This document shows positions 27,364 to 37,414 of a stretch of 64,000 nt of DNA, piece by piece. A program made the translations under genes and the position numbers. Position 1 is the first letter of the stretch, and every line of letters starts with the position of its first letter. A model generated the notes under the pieces. It was not told the DNA's origin. It was given only the letters and a program-made list of their open reading frames with translations, and searched no databases. This DNA comes from Solibacillus isronensis (lineage in GTDB: Bacteria > Bacillota > Bacilli > Bacillales_A > Planococcaceae). Where the stretch lies: the NCBI RefSeq assembly GCF_900168685.1, contig NZ_FVZN01000013.1:310001-374000 (forward strand), read 5' to 3'.

Positions 27364-28118
27364 CGTACACGAACCCCTTTTTCTTTTAAGTAGCTTTTCA
27401 CTTCTGCTACGCTTGTTTCTTTATAGTGGAAAATACTCGCTGCGAGTGCCGCATCTGTATCAACATCCTGCAATACTTCACGGAAGTGTTCGGCATTCCC
27501 TGCCCCGCCACTCGCGATGACAGGAACGGTTACCGCATCACGTACCGCTTTCGTTAATGCCAGGTCAAAACCTGATTTCTCGCCGTCCTGGTTCATCGAT
27601 GTAAGAAGAATTTCTCCGGCACCTAGTCGAACCGCTTCTTTCGCCCAATCGACTGCTTTCCACGCTGTTTTATTGCGGCCGCCATGTGTGTATACCATCC
27701 ATGTTCCGTCTTCTTCACTGTACCTCGCATCGATCGCACAAACGATACATTGTGCCCCAAAGTAATCCGCGCCTTCTTTAATAAGCTGCGGGCGCTCCAG
27801 TGCAGATGTGTTGACCGATACTTTATCAGCACCTGCACGTAAAATACGCTTCATATCATCGATCGTTCGGATACCACCACCTACTGTAAACGGAATTGCT
27901 AATGTTGCTGCCGTTTGACGGACAACATCGACCATCGTTTCCCGACCTTCATGCGAAGCGGAAATATCAAGAAATACAAGCTCATCGGCGCCTTGCTCAT
28001 CATAAAACTTAGCTAACTCTACAGGATCGCCTGCATCACGCAATTCTACAAACTGTACCCCTTTTACAACACGTCCTTCTTTCACGTCAAGACATGGAAT
28101 AATTCGTTTTGTTAACAT
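27360..28118 (-). CDS. hisF: Imidazole glycerol phosphate synthase subunit HisF
   Basis: A 252-residue beta/alpha barrel that uses ammonia from HisH to form imidazole glycerol phosphate and AICAR. The catalytic Asp11 ([12 protein letters not shown]) and Asp130 (CAIDAR) are both present. The start at 28118 overlaps the hisH stop (ATGTTAA). The longer frame from 28145 is inside hisH and is not used. In B. subtilis hisA would sit between hisH and hisF; here the two genes overlap directly. Confidence 0.96.
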   Translation of the reverse strand: MLTKRIIPCLDVKEGRVVKGVQFVELRDAGDPVELAKFYDEQGADELVFLDISASHEGRETMVDVVRQTAATLAIPFTVGGGIRTIDDMKRILRAGADKVSVNTSALERPQLIKEGADYFGAQCIVCAIDARYSEEDGTWMVYTHGGRNKTAWKAVDWAKEAVRLGAGEILLTSMNQDGEKSGFDLALTKAVRDAVTVPVIASGGAGNAEHFREVLQDVDTDAALAASIFHYKETSVAEVKSYLKEKGVRVR

Positions 28119-28732
28119 ACGCCCTCTTTCACTCCCTGTGTCCAAGCCGTCAATAAATACACACCAAACGGCCCTGACTTTTCTGGATGGAACTGCATAC
28201 CTGTAAAATTATCTTTTGCCACGATGCCCGGTACTTGTACGTGTTCATAATCAGCTGAGGCGATTAGCTCCATATCATCGATGCCGTTCGCATAGTACGA
28301 GTGAACAAAGTAGACATGGCGTTCTTGCGGCAAGTCTTCATTTTTTAACCACACTGGTGTTTGGTTTAATTTCAGCTCATTCCAGCCCATATGCGGAATA
28401 CGTGTAACATCAGTAAAGCGCTGAATACGTCCTTTGAAAATACCAAGACCTTTCGTTTGCGCCACTTCATCGCTTTCCTCAAACATCAGCTGCATCCCAA
28501 GGCAAATGCCAAGCAGCGGCTTTTTCGTCGTTTTAATGAAATTGATGAGCCCCGTTTCTTCCAGGCGTTTCATCGCATCCGGAAAAGCGCCTACACCCGG
28601 CAGCACATAAGCATCTGCCGCTTCCAGCTGTCCAATATCACTTGAAACAATTACTTGTACATCCAATCGTTTTAATGCCTGTTCGACACTAAACAGATTG
28701 CCCATTCCATAATCAATTACACCTATCTTCAC
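28112..28732 (-). CDS. hisH: Imidazole glycerol phosphate synthase glutaminase subunit HisH
   Basis: A 206-residue class I glutamine amidotransferase. The triad is Cys77 in GICLGMQ, with His182 and Glu184 in FHPEKSG. It starts with GTG in a four-base overlap with the hisB stop. The C-terminal tail after residue 190 ([14 protein letters not shown]) runs into the hisF start. The length is normal for HisH, so the tail is not obviously a remnant of another gene. Confidence 0.95.
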   Translation of the reverse strand: MKIGVIDYGMGNLFSVEQALKRLDVQVIVSSDIGQLEAADAYVLPGVGAFPDAMKRLEETGLINFIKTTKKPLLGICLGMQLMFEESDEVAQTKGLGIFKGRIQRFTDVTRIPHMGWNELKLNQTPVWLKNEDLPQERHVYFVHSYYANGIDDMELIASADYEHVQVPGIVAKDNFTGMQFHPEKSGPFGVYLLTAWTQGVKEGVC

Positions 28733-29322
28733 GTTAACAGCCCCTTTGTTGATGGCACACCTTTTACACGTGGGTCGATTTCAACCGCTGCATCCAATGC
28801 ACGTGCCGTAGCTTTAAAAATCGCTTCAATAATATGGTGTGTATTATGGCCGTAAGGAACGATGACATGCAGGTTAATGCGTGCTTCCAGTGCAAACTTC
28901 CATAAAAACTCATGGATAAGCTCTGTATCAAAGTTTCCTACTTTCGCATTCAGTTCCGGAGTAATGCGGTATTCCAAATGCGGACGGTTTGAGCAGTCAA
29001 CAACAACTTGTGCTAATGCGTCGTCCATCGGTACAAATGCCGTACCATAGCGTTTAATTCCTTGTTTATCGCCTAATGCTTCACGGAATGCTTGTCCTAA
29101 CACAATCCCGATATCTTCTGTCGTATGGTGATCATCAATCCATGTATCCCCGTCCGCCAGTATTTTACCGTCAAACAATCCGTGCTTGATAAATAGATCG
29201 AGCATATGGTCCATAAAGCCAACACCTGTTTTAATGTCGGCTTGACCTGTACCGTCCAAGTTGAGCTCTACTTTAATTTTTGTTTCATTTGTATCGCGAT
29301 CGATTTTTGCAAAACGTGTCAT
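28729..29322 (-). CDS. hisB: Imidazoleglycerol-phosphate dehydratase
   Basis: A 197-residue monofunctional HisB. Manganese-binding histidine clusters are present: DDHHTTEDIG near residue 67 and HNTHHIIEA near 163. It lacks the phosphatase half found in enteric bacteria, so histidinol-phosphatase must be a separate gene, not seen here. It overlaps the hisD stop by one base. Confidence 0.96.
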   Translation of the reverse strand: MTRFAKIDRDTNETKIKVELNLDGTGQADIKTGVGFMDHMLDLFIKHGLFDGKILADGDTWIDDHHTTEDIGIVLGQAFREALGDKQGIKRYGTAFVPMDDALAQVVVDCSNRPHLEYRITPELNAKVGNFDTELIHEFLWKFALEARINLHVIVPYGHNTHHIIEAIFKATARALDAAVEIDPRVKGVPSTKGLLT

Positions 29323-30602
29323 TATTCTTCTCCTTTATCCCAGCCGCGCGATTCTACCGCTCTTGCATGTCCTTCCAACCCTTCAAGTCGTGCAAGACGC
29401 GCAATCTTCGGCGCATTTTGTTGCCAAGTTTTTTCGCTATAATACACAACGCTCGTGCGCTTAATAAAATCATCGACATTTAAGCCACTTGCAAAGCGCG
29501 CTGTTGAGTTCGTCGGTAATACGTGATTCGTGCCTGCAAAGTAATCCCCTACCGGCTCCGAGCTATAGCGGCCGATAAAAATCGCACCGGCATGTGTAAT
29601 CATTTCCGAAACCTTTTCAGCATTATCCGTAATGACTTCCAAATGTTCAGGTGCCAATGAATTGACAGCACGTACCGCATCTTTAATGGATTCCGCTACG
29701 TAAATATGACCGAAGTTTTCAATCGATTTTCGTGCAATCGACTGTCGCGGCAGTTTTGATAATTGAATCTCGACCTGATCTGCCACTGCATCCGCCAAGT
29801 CATCGCTTGTTGTAATCAGGACAGCACATGCTAATGTGTCATGCTCTGCCTGTGATAGCAGGTCAGCAGCAATTTCATCGGCATACGCACTTTCATCTGC
29901 TAAAATACAAATTTCAGACGGACCGGCAATCATATCAATGGCCACTTCACCGAATACTTCACGCTTCGCCAATGCTACGAATATATTGCCCGGGCCTGTA
30001 ATTTTATCTACCGGAGCAATCGTTTCCGTTCCGTATGCTAATGCAGCAATTGCCTGTGCACCGCCTACTTTATAAATTTCCGTCACACCTAAAATATGTG
30101 CTGCAACGAGTACAGCTTCCGGCAATTTCCCGTCATTTCCTGCCGGTGAAGTAATGACAATGCGTTTCACTCCCGCCACTTGTGCCGGGATGACATTCAT
30201 TAATACAGAAGAAGGATAGGCTGCAGATCCGCCAGGTACATATAATCCAACTGCATCAAGCGGTGTAATCCGTTGCCCTAAATATGACCCGTCTTCTAAC
30301 GGCAACTGGAATCCCGTACGTTTTTGTTCATTATGATAGCGGTAAATATTATCTGCCGCTTCCTGTAAATCGCCGTATAATTGCGGATCAAAATTTTTCA
30401 CCGCTTCAACGATTTCACTTTCGGCTACGCGTAAGTTTTCCGGTGCAAAGCCGTCCCACTTTTCACTGTAATATTTAATCGCCGCATCACCTTTTGTACG
30501 CACATCCTGAATGACTTCTCGTACCGTTTGCAGCTGCTGTTCATTGCCTTGCTCGAGTTGGCGTTTTAAAGAAATATCGTTATCCAAAATTGTTATTTTC
30601 AT
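29322..30602 (-). CDS. hisD: Histidinol dehydrogenase
   Basis: A 426-residue zinc- and NAD-dependent enzyme for the last two oxidations to histidine. It has the conserved GPGNIFVALAKREV and MIAGPSE motifs and the C-terminal SEHLEV-type region (LAPEHLEV). The start at 30602 follows GAGGGG; the nine upstream codons overlap hisG and are not used. Confidence 0.96.
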   Translation of the reverse strand: MKITILDNDISLKRQLEQGNEQQLQTVREVIQDVRTKGDAAIKYYSEKWDGFAPENLRVAESEIVEAVKNFDPQLYGDLQEAADNIYRYHNEQKRTGFQLPLEDGSYLGQRITPLDAVGLYVPGGSAAYPSSVLMNVIPAQVAGVKRIVITSPAGNDGKLPEAVLVAAHILGVTEIYKVGGAQAIAALAYGTETIAPVDKITGPGNIFVALAKREVFGEVAIDMIAGPSEICILADESAYADEIAADLLSQAEHDTLACAVLITTSDDLADAVADQVEIQLSKLPRQSIARKSIENFGHIYVAESIKDAVRAVNSLAPEHLEVITDNAEKVSEMITHAGAIFIGRYSSEPVGDYFAGTNHVLPTNSTARFASGLNVDDFIKRTSVVYYSEKTWQQNAPKIARLARLEGLEGHARAVESRGWDKGEE

Positions 30603-30616
30603 CTCGTTGGCCCCTC

Positions 30617-31240
30617 TTATTTCACACATTTTTTCAAGCGTGTAACTAAATCTTGAATGCGATCACTTTTCATGCGATAGCTTACAGGATTCGCGATTAA
30701 ACGGGATGAAACTTCGGCAATATGCTCATATTCCACTAAGCCGTTTTCCTTCAGTGTACGACCCGTTGAAACGATATCGACAATGCGATCGGCCAGGCCA
30801 ATCATCGGTGCCAGTTCAATCGATCCGTTCAGCTCAATAATCTCAACCTGCTCGCCGATTCCTTTGTAATACTTCATCGCAATATTCGGATACTTCGTTG
30901 CAATACGCGGCGCAATTTCGTTAATCGTTGTGTTTGGCAACCCTGCTGAAGCGATATAGCATTCGCTGATTTTCAAATCGAGCAGCTCATGGACAGTTCG
31001 GCGCTGCTCAAGTAAAACATCTTTACCCGCAATTCCAATATCTGCAACCCCATGCTCGACATAAACCGGTACGTCCATCGGTTTCGCTAAAATAAAGCGA
31101 ATATTTTCCTCAGGTATTTCGATCATAAGTTTACGCGACATTTCCACTTCTTCAGGAAGGTTAAAGCCAGCCTCCAGCAACATTTCATATGCTTCTTCAA
31201 AAATACGGCCTTTTGGCATCGCAATTGTTAGCTGTGTCAT
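30617..31240 (-). CDS. hisG: ATP phosphoribosyltransferase catalytic subunit, short form
   Basis: A 207-residue HisG that lacks the C-terminal regulatory ACT-like domain and therefore needs HisZ. The PKGRIFEEA start region and the phosphoribosyl-binding loop ([14 protein letters not shown]) are present. The start at 31240 follows GGGAGG, five bases after the hisZ stop. It catalyses the committed, feedback-regulated first step. Confidence 0.95.
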   Translation of the reverse strand: MTQLTIAMPKGRIFEEAYEMLLEAGFNLPEEVEMSRKLMIEIPEENIRFILAKPMDVPVYVEHGVADIGIAGKDVLLEQRRTVHELLDLKISECYIASAGLPNTTINEIAPRIATKYPNIAMKYYKGIGEQVEIIELNGSIELAPMIGLADRIVDIVSTGRTLKENGLVEYEHIAEVSSRLIANPVSYRMKSDRIQDLVTRLKKCVK

Positions 31241-31244
31241 TTGA

Positions 31245-32405
31245 TTACGCCTCCCTGCTATTGTATTCATTAACGATTTTAAAGTGAGCTTTTAATGCTT
31301 CGATATTTTCGATGCCTTCATATGATTGGAAAGTCACTTGCTTTCCTTGTTCACGCAGCAGCTGGACTGTCTGTAAGGCTTCTGCAAAACGCTCAGCCGC
31401 AAACAATACAAGCACTTCATCTTTGTCGACGTTGATCTTTGGCATTGCTTCAAATACACGGTCAACACGTAAACCAAAGCCTGTTGCACCGGCTTGTGAA
31501 CCAAAATGCTGCATTAAGCCGTCATAACGTCCGCCATTTCCTAATGGGAATCCGCTGCCTGAAGCAAACACTTCAAATAACATCCCTGTGTAATAACTCA
31601 TATGGCTTGATAATGTGAAATCGAATGCGATGTACTCCTCATAGCCGGCAGCATCCAATATTCTGCCCAAATTTCGCATATATTCCAGCGCATCGTTTTT
31701 GCGAACATATTTTTCGATTGCTTCAATTGAAGGAAGGCTGATCGCATCTTCAATATAGGCTAACAGAGCATCGGATTTTGTTTTCGGCAAATCAAATGCC
31801 AGTACCGCTTCTTCAAATCCGACAAAATTTCGTTGTACAAGAAGATCATTTAAATCATCGGCCTGTGCATCGCTTTCTGTATAGTCCTTCAAAATACAGC
31901 TCAATACTCCTGCATGTCCGATTGTTACTTTGAAATCTGTAATTTGATAAGCCTTTACTAAATCGATTGCCGTCATGATCACTTCCGCATCGGCATACAC
32001 GGAATTGTCACCGATCAGTTCAATCCCCATTTGATCGAATTCAGCCGGGCGCCCGCCTTCTCGCTGCTGCGCACGGAACACATTGGCAAAATAGGCAAGG
32101 CGTTGAGGAATTTTTTCTTTCAGTAATTTCGATGTTGCAACACGGGCAATCGGTGTTGTCATATCAGGTCGTAGTACAAGGGTATTTCCTTGGCTATCAA
32201 CCAATTTAAAAAGTCGGGCATCGGAAATTGCAGATGCTTTCCCGACTGTATCGTAATATTCAACAGATGGTGTTTTAATAAATTCATAGCCGCGCTCACG
32301 TAGCATTGCTCGTCCTGTTGAGCGGATCAATTCAAGTTTTTCGTAAATTTCCGGTAACGTATCGCGCATTCCAAGTGGCTTCTCAAACATTTTAATCGAT
32401 GACAT
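31245..32405 (-). CDS. hisZ: ATP phosphoribosyltransferase regulatory subunit HisZ
   Basis: A 386-residue histidyl-tRNA-synthetase paralog without the anticodon-binding domain. It has class II motif 2-like [10 protein letters not shown] and the [20 protein letters not shown] stretch. It partners the short HisG in a hetero-octamer. The start at 32405 is preferred over a GTG two codons earlier because AGGATG is better spaced. It is the first gene of the his operon. Confidence 0.94.
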   Translation of the reverse strand: MSSIKMFEKPLGMRDTLPEIYEKLELIRSTGRAMLRERGYEFIKTPSVEYYDTVGKASAISDARLFKLVDSQGNTLVLRPDMTTPIARVATSKLLKEKIPQRLAYFANVFRAQQREGGRPAEFDQMGIELIGDNSVYADAEVIMTAIDLVKAYQITDFKVTIGHAGVLSCILKDYTESDAQADDLNDLLVQRNFVGFEEAVLAFDLPKTKSDALLAYIEDAISLPSIEAIEKYVRKNDALEYMRNLGRILDAAGYEEYIAFDFTLSSHMSYYTGMLFEVFASGSGFPLGNGGRYDGLMQHFGSQAGATGFGLRVDRVFEAMPKINVDKDEVLVLFAAERFAEALQTVQLLREQGKQVTFQSYEGIENIEALKAHFKIVNEYNSREA

Positions 32406-32441
32406 TTTCACACATCCTAATTTTTATACTTGGTTAAATTC

Positions 32442-32462
32442 TGTATACTATACTTTAGTATA
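32442..32462. promoter_or_regulatory. Palindromic candidate operator of the his operon
   Basis: Eight-base arms GTATACTA and TAGTATAC are separated by five bases. It lies between the putative start point (about 32487) and hisZ. A TrpR-like YerC/HisR repressor site is one possibility, inferred only from context. Confidence 0.55.
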
Positions 32463-32493
32463 CTAGAGTGTTAAATCACTAGTGTATGAAAGT

Positions 32494-32522
32494 ATTTTAC
32501 TGCTACTTATGTTCGTAGTCAA
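32494..32522 (-). promoter_or_regulatory. SigmaA promoter of the his operon
   Basis: On the minus strand, TTGACT (32517-32522) and TAAAAT (32494-32499) are spaced by exactly 17 bases. This gives a leader of roughly 80 bases before hisZ. Confidence 0.7.
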
Positions 32523-32616
32523 TGGATTCATACAAATATTTAGTTAATTTAATTTTCTGATATATTTTTATATTATACATCATCTTTTGCCAAATTCAGT
32601 TATGTGGCGGAAAAGA

Positions 32617-32660
32617 CATAAAAAAATATCCATCTCCGCTTTAGTGGGAAATGGATATTC
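32617..32660 (-). terminator. Terminator after the acetyltransferase gene
   Basis: AATATCCAT pairs with ATGGATATT; the minus-strand read is followed by TTTTTTT. It separates the ppaX-acetyltransferase genes from the his operon. Confidence 0.85.
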
Positions 32661-32665
32661 TGCCA

Positions 32666-33196
32666 TTAATTTTGCCAGACCGGCTTGTCATTCTTTTTTC
32701 GTTCTGCCATTTGTTCCGCAGTGAAAATAATGCGCATCGGGTTGCCGCCTGCCATTGCGCCTGCCGGTACGTCCTTATGTACCAATGTCGCCGCAGAAAC
32801 AATTGCACCGTCACCTATTTTCACACCTGGTAAAATCGTCGAGTTTGCACCAACCATAACATTGCTGCCGATTTCGACATCACCGAGACGGTATTCTTCT
32901 ATTAAATATTCATGCGCTAAAATTGTCGTATTAAAGCCGATGATCGAGTTATCGCCAACTGAAATACGTTCCGGAAACATGGAATCAGGCATGACCATCA
33001 ATGCCAACGATGCCTCTTTTCCGATTTTCATTTTTAAAAATGAGCGGTACAGCCAGTTTTTCCAAGCCATAACCGGGGTAACCCGTCCAATTTGGATGAC
33101 AATAAAGCATTTCATTACTTTCCAAAAGGAAACGGTATTATAAACTTTCCATAATGAATTCGCACCTTGAACTTTGTAGCGTTCTGTTCTGCGCAT
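32666..33196 (-). CDS. Hexapeptide-repeat acetyltransferase (YvoF-like)
   Basis: A 176-residue left-handed beta-helix acyltransferase. Hexapeptide repeats run from about residue 75 to 165 (for example IGSNVMVGANSTILPGVKIG and GAIVSAATLVHKDVPAGAMA). The N-terminal part is basic and hydrophobic, unlike sugar acetyltransferases that start with a helical cap. It begins two bases after the ppaX stop, matching yvoF by position. The acceptor is unknown; a maltose, galactoside or cell-wall sugar is possible. Confidence 0.88.
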   Translation of the reverse strand: MRRTERYKVQGANSLWKVYNTVSFWKVMKCFIVIQIGRVTPVMAWKNWLYRSFLKMKIGKEASLALMVMPDSMFPERISVGDNSIIGFNTTILAHEYLIEEYRLGDVEIGSNVMVGANSTILPGVKIGDGAIVSAATLVHKDVPAGAMAGGNPMRIIFTAEQMAERKKNDKPVWQN

Positions 33197-33198
33197 GC

Positions 33199-33840
33199 CT
33201 ACTCCCCTTTCACAATATTCAATAAATCACGCATATGATGAAGCATATAAGTCGGCTTATAAGACATTAAATAATCGACACCTTTAGCAGACCACGCAAC
33301 ACCCGCTGTTCGGACACCTGCATTTTGCCCGCCTTCAATATCATGCGAATTGTCGCCGATCATGATTGCTTCATCTTTACCGACACCTAGCTTTTCTAGT
33401 GCTAATAGAACCGGTTCAGGATGTGGCTTTACTTGCTCCACATCATCAAAACCGACAATAACATCAAAATATTGTTCGGCACAAAGTACTTTTAAACCGC
33501 GGGCAAGGCTTTCTCTTGCCTTCGTTGAAACAATCGCCAGTTTGATGCCTAATTTGTGGAGCTCTTCCAAAGTTTCGACTACCGCATCATAGCTTGTCAC
33601 TAAGCGGTCATGGTTAAGTGCGTTCCACTCTTTATATTTCCCGATCATGACATCGGTTTCGCCCGGTGTTAATTCGTCAAACGTCTGTTTTAATGACGGA
33701 CCGATGAATCTTAGGCAGTCTTCTGTCGAATATTGCCCGGGAAATTTTTCGTCAAAAATATACATGAATGTCTGGACAATTAAATCATTGGTATTTAATA
33801 ATGTGCCGTCAAAATCAAACAGCAAGGCTTTTGTTTTCAT
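33199..33840 (-). CDS. ppaX: Pyrophosphatase PpaX
   Basis: A 213-residue HAD-superfamily phosphatase. Motif I is FDFDGTLLNT at residues 8-17, motif II IVSTKA is near residue 102, and motif IV MIGDNSHDIEGGQNAG is near residue 160. In B. subtilis PpaX hydrolyses the pyrophosphate released when HprK dephosphorylates HPr-Ser-P. Its presence just downstream of hprK-lgt supports that role. A 220-base gap with a repeat separates it from lgt. Confidence 0.92.
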   Translation of the reverse strand: MKTKALLFDFDGTLLNTNDLIVQTFMYIFDEKFPGQYSTEDCLRFIGPSLKQTFDELTPGETDVMIGKYKEWNALNHDRLVTSYDAVVETLEELHKLGIKLAIVSTKARESLARGLKVLCAEQYFDVIVGFDDVEQVKPHPEPVLLALEKLGVGKDEAIMIGDNSHDIEGGQNAGVRTAGVAWSAKGVDYLMSYKPTYMLHHMRDLLNIVKGE

Positions 33841-33957
33841 ACTGAAGAATGCTCCCTTTTAAAAAACCGCTCGCACTAATGCAAACGGTGTTAAATAGTA
33901 TTTCCCTAAATGGTGGTGATTTTTATTTTATGAATTATTTCCCTACTTAATAGGGGG

Positions 33958-34017
33958 TTGATTTCCAATTCAGGTCGGACGCTTTTCAGGGAGTCGCCTC
34001 CCCTCCATTCCAATCAA
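33958..34017. repeat. Dispersed palindromic repeat, short copy
   Basis: It has intact ends TTGATTTCC and CCAATCAA around a short core with GGAGTCGCCTCCCCT. It looks like an internal-deletion derivative of the 19683-19856 element. Confidence 0.65.
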
Positions 34018-34060
34018 CCAGCTTTAGTATTTAATTCGTTCTACTTACTTCCTAGCAAAA

Positions 34061-34942
34061 TTATTTTTTCTTACTCTTCATTTTATTAGTAGTATTATTT
34101 TTCTTTTTAGTCGCTGCAGGTTTTTCCTCATCTAAATAGTGGATAACCGGTTTTACTTTCATACGGCGATAAACAATGGCAATAATACCGACTGTAATAC
34201 CGATGATCGAAACGACTTGAGCTGAGCGCAAATCGCCTACTAAGTATAGGCTATCTGTACGTAAGCCTTCGATGTAGAAACGTCCGATTGAATACCAGAT
34301 TAAATAGAAGAAAAACATTTCGCCGCGTCGCCAGTTTAATTTGCGGGCAAACAGCAAAATAACTAAACCGACTACATTCCATAATGACTCATATAAAAAT
34401 GTCGGGTGTACATAGTTTCCGTCTTCACGTATGTACATTTGTTCGATCAGCCAGTTCGGTAAAAACAGGCCTTCCAAAAATTCTCGTGATACAGGACCGC
34501 CATAAGCTTCCTGATTCATGAAATTGCCCCATCGTCCAATAATTTGACCCACGAGAATACTCGGTGCTGCAATATCGGCCAGTTTTAAGAAGCTCACTTT
34601 GCGCTTTTTCGTAAATATGTATGCTGTAATAAACGCACCGATTAATGCACCATGAATCGCAATACCGCCATTCCAAATTTGAATGATACTGCCCGGATGC
34701 TGGCTATAGTAGTCCCACTTCATTACAACGTAATACACGCGGGCTGACAAGATTGAAATCGGAATCGCCCAAATGAGCAGGTCGGCAAAAAATTCAGGAT
34801 CTAACCCACGTCGGACGGACTCTTTTTGTGCCAGGAAGTAGGCAACAAGAATCCCTACCCCGATAATGATTCCGTACCAGTTCACCGGTATTGGTCCTAA
34901 GTGGAATGCTACCGGATTAATTGCTAATAAATTTGTAACCAT
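34061..34942 (-). CDS. lgt: Prolipoprotein diacylglyceryl transferase
   Basis: A 293-residue integral membrane enzyme with about seven transmembrane segments. It transfers diacylglyceryl from phosphatidylglycerol to the lipobox cysteine of prolipoproteins. The family signature [15 protein letters not shown] is near residue 136. The C-terminal tail is Lys/Asn-rich, which is unusual but harmless. It lies 23 bases after hprK. Its clients in this window include both ABC binding proteins, the cytochrome and the YtkA-like lipoprotein. Confidence 0.96.
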   Translation of the reverse strand: MVTNLLAINPVAFHLGPIPVNWYGIIIGVGILVAYFLAQKESVRRGLDPEFFADLLIWAIPISILSARVYYVVMKWDYYSQHPGSIIQIWNGGIAIHGALIGAFITAYIFTKKRKVSFLKLADIAAPSILVGQIIGRWGNFMNQEAYGGPVSREFLEGLFLPNWLIEQMYIREDGNYVHPTFLYESLWNVVGLVILLFARKLNWRRGEMFFFYLIWYSIGRFYIEGLRTDSLYLVGDLRSAQVVSIIGITVGIIAIVYRRMKVKPVIHYLDEEKPAATKKKNNTTNKMKSKKK

Positions 34943-34965
34943 AAACTTCTCCCTTCAACTACCTA

Positions 34966-35904
34966 TTAATAATCGTCTATATCATCATTCGGAACAAGCA
35001 TATCGTCCAGACGACGTGAAAATTCCTCCGCTGCATTGACGCCCATTTTCTTCAGACGGTAGTTCATCGCAGCTACTTCAATAATTACGGATACATTTCG
35101 CCCTGGCTGTACTGGAATTGTCAGCTTCGTTACTTCTGAATCAATAATTTTCATCTTTTCCTCATCCAGCCCAAGTCGATCATAAAACTTATCCGGATCC
35201 CATGTTTCAAGCTCTATTATCAATGTAATACGCTTGTAGGGGCGCACTGCACTTGCACCGAACAGTGTCATAATATCAATGATTCCAATACCGCGAATTT
35301 CCAGCAGATGTTCCAATAATGGCGGCGGGAATCCAACAAGCATGTTTTCGCCTTCCTGACGAATTTCCACACTATCATCTGCCACTAACCGATGCCCTTT
35401 TTTTACAAGCTCAAGTGCCGTCTCACTTTTACCGACACCACTTTTCCCAACAATAAGAACACCAATGCCATATACATCAACAAGAACCCCATGAATGGCA
35501 GTTGTCGGGGCAAGCTTGCTTTCCAAAAAGTTCGTCAGTCGGCTCGAAAATCTAGTAGTCGTCAGCTTCGTAACGAGCACCGGGACATGATTTTCATTTG
35601 ATGCATCAATCAGTTCCTGAGGCACGTCCAAACCGCGCGAAATAATAATCGCCGGTGTTTCATCCGAGCAAAGCTGCTTCATCCGGCTTCTTTTTTCCTT
35701 TTCAGGCAACATTTCAAAAAACGAGAGCTCTGTTTTACCTAACAGCTGAACACGGTCAGCTGGATAATGTGTAAAATAGCCGGCCATTTCCAACCCTGGG
35801 CGGGATATATCGCTCGTCGTTATGTATCGTCCAACCCCGGCTTCCCCGCTGACTAGCTCCAAATTAAATTTTTCCATAACATCTTTCGCAATTACTTGAA
35901 TCAT
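34966..35904 (-). CDS. hprK: HPr kinase/phosphorylase
   Basis: A 312-residue bifunctional enzyme that phosphorylates HPr and Crh on Ser46 and reverses this. Walker A GKSGVGKS is at 153-160, and the HprK signature [16 protein letters not shown] is near residue 205. The N-terminal 130 residues form the regulatory domain. It is first in hprK-lgt, with ppaX following, as in B. subtilis. It is the central sensor of carbon catabolite control with Crh (19935-20192). Confidence 0.96.
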   Translation of the reverse strand: MIQVIAKDVMEKFNLELVSGEAGVGRYITTSDISRPGLEMAGYFTHYPADRVQLLGKTELSFFEMLPEKEKRSRMKQLCSDETPAIIISRGLDVPQELIDASNENHVPVLVTKLTTTRFSSRLTNFLESKLAPTTAIHGVLVDVYGIGVLIVGKSGVGKSETALELVKKGHRLVADDSVEIRQEGENMLVGFPPPLLEHLLEIRGIGIIDIMTLFGASAVRPYKRITLIIELETWDPDKFYDRLGLDEEKMKIIDSEVTKLTIPVQPGRNVSVIIEVAAMNYRLKKMGVNAAEEFSRRLDDMLVPNDDIDDY

Positions 35905-36031
35905 AAATTTGGTACGCTCCTATCTTCTAGCATCTCCACTGTATTTTATCATGTCTATTCCATTTCCAATATATAACGCGCTTAGTTTTTTAAATTATCA
36001 ATCACATCACTTAGTTACTCGCTGTAAAGGT

Positions 36032-36068
36032 AAAAAAAGATGAAGCAAATAAAGCTCCATCTTTTTTA
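36032..36068 (-). terminator. Terminator after the cytochrome c551 gene
   Basis: AAAAAAAGATG pairs with CATCTTTTTT. The symmetrical runs could also stop plus-strand transcripts. Confidence 0.75.
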
Positions 36069-36076
36069 TGTATACA

Positions 36077-36388
36077 TTACTTTAATGTTGATAAATACTC
36101 TGCAGCTGCTTCCGCTTTTTCGCCTTTTACAATCCCAGGAGGCATACGGTCTTTACCATTTAAAATAATATCCAAAATCTCTTCTTCCGAATATTTAGCC
36201 CCTAATTGATTCAACGCTGGCGCACTGCCGCCTTGTAATTGACCGCCATGACAAGTTGCACATGATTGCTGAACAACACTTTTCCCGTCGATTTCAGCTG
36301 TTTCGCCGTTTGAAGCCGAATCATCTCCACCGCACGCAGCAAGGAAAATTGCTGAACCGAAAACTAATGTAAGTAAACTCTTTTTCAT
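36077..36388 (-). CDS. Cytochrome c551-type lipoprotein (CccB-like)
   Basis: A 103-residue membrane-anchored electron carrier. The lipobox LAAC ends near residue 19, the haem-binding CATCH motif is near residue 43, and the axial methionine lies in DRMPPG near residue 82. The start at 36388 follows GGAGGGG; 11 upstream codons are discarded. It lies 55 bases after the YitT-family gene, like cccB next to yvjA in B. subtilis. It probably donates electrons to a terminal oxidase. Confidence 0.92.
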   Translation of the reverse strand: MKKSLLTLVFGSAIFLAACGGDDSASNGETAEIDGKSVVQQSCATCHGGQLQGGSAPALNQLGAKYSEEEILDIILNGKDRMPPGIVKGEKAEAAAEYLSTLK

Positions 36389-36443
36389 TCTGAACCCCTC
36401 CAAAAATGAACTACTATTCATTGCACTACCAATTATAACAAAC

Positions 36444-37298
36444 TTATACTTTTTTGAAACCTTCGCCTAGCACTTCATATGCGTCCGAAACGATGACAAA
36501 TGCTTGAGGATCAACATTTTTTAAAACTTGTTTCAACCTTGTGAACTCTGTTTGATAAACAACGACCATTAATACCGGGCGTTCCTCACCCGTATACCCG
36601 CCAAATGCCGGAAGTCTCGTAATCCCGCGATTGATCTCTTTATAAATCGCATCGCGCACATCCGTTTCTTTTTGTGTAATAATGTAAACCATTTTTGATT
36701 GGCTGAAACCTAGCTGTACAATATCAATCGTTTTTGTCGTGACATATAGACCAATTAACGCATACAGTCCTTTTTCAAGGTCAAACACAATTGCCGCACT
36801 AACCGCGATCAGGCCATCAATGAACAGTACACTTGTCCCTAATGTTAAGCCTGTATATTTCGTAATAATTTGAGCAAGCAAATCCGTACCGCCAGTTGAA
36901 GCATTCCCTTTAAAAACAAGACCTATCCCTAAACCGACAACAATCCCGCCAAAGATAGCCCCTAATAACGGGTTCAGCGTCCAAGGATCCCAGCTCTCCG
37001 TTAATATAACGAAGAATGGAAGAGCAATCGTACCAATAAAGGATTTAATCCCGAATTTTTTCCCTAGTACAAGCACGCCTGCTATAAATAAAGGAATATT
37101 AAATGCATACTGAACAATCCCGGCATTCCACCCGAACATTCCATGCAGGATTGTACTGATCCCGCTTACTCCACCGGATGCAACCTGGTTTGGAAATAAA
37201 AACACATTAAAGCCGAACGCAATGACTGCTGCGCCGACAATGACAAATACATATTCCATTACACTGCTTTTCACTGAACTCTGTGAGCTATATGTCAT
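36444..37298 (-). CDS. YitT-family membrane protein (YvjA-like, DUF2179)
   Basis: A 284-residue protein with five or six transmembrane segments in the first 190 residues and a soluble C-terminal DUF2179 domain (about 210-284). The motif GVSGISTIL near residue 40 and GGTDLLAQI near 140 are typical. The start at 37298 follows GAGGAT. Its molecular function is not established; family members have been linked to transport. It is upstream of the cytochrome gene. Confidence 0.88.
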   Translation of the reverse strand: MTYSSQSSVKSSVMEYVFVIVGAAVIAFGFNVFLFPNQVASGGVSGISTILHGMFGWNAGIVQYAFNIPLFIAGVLVLGKKFGIKSFIGTIALPFFVILTESWDPWTLNPLLGAIFGGIVVGLGIGLVFKGNASTGGTDLLAQIITKYTGLTLGTSVLFIDGLIAVSAAIVFDLEKGLYALIGLYVTTKTIDIVQLGFSQSKMVYIITQKETDVRDAIYKEINRGITRLPAFGGYTGEERPVLMVVVYQTEFTRLKQVLKNVDPQAFVIVSDAYEVLGEGFKKV

Positions 37299-37414
37299 AC
37301 AAATCCTCGCTTCTTTTGTAAATTCCATTGAATTATAACAAATCCTACATTAAATGAGAACTTCATCTAACTAAAGGAAAAGCGCCCCATAAAAGGACGC
37401 ATTCTTTTTTACTT

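Noticed and set aside
28112-28175. Remnant of hisA in the C-terminal end of hisH
   Set aside because: HisH has a normal length with its full catalytic triad, and its last residues do not resemble HisA. A clean absence is the simpler reading.
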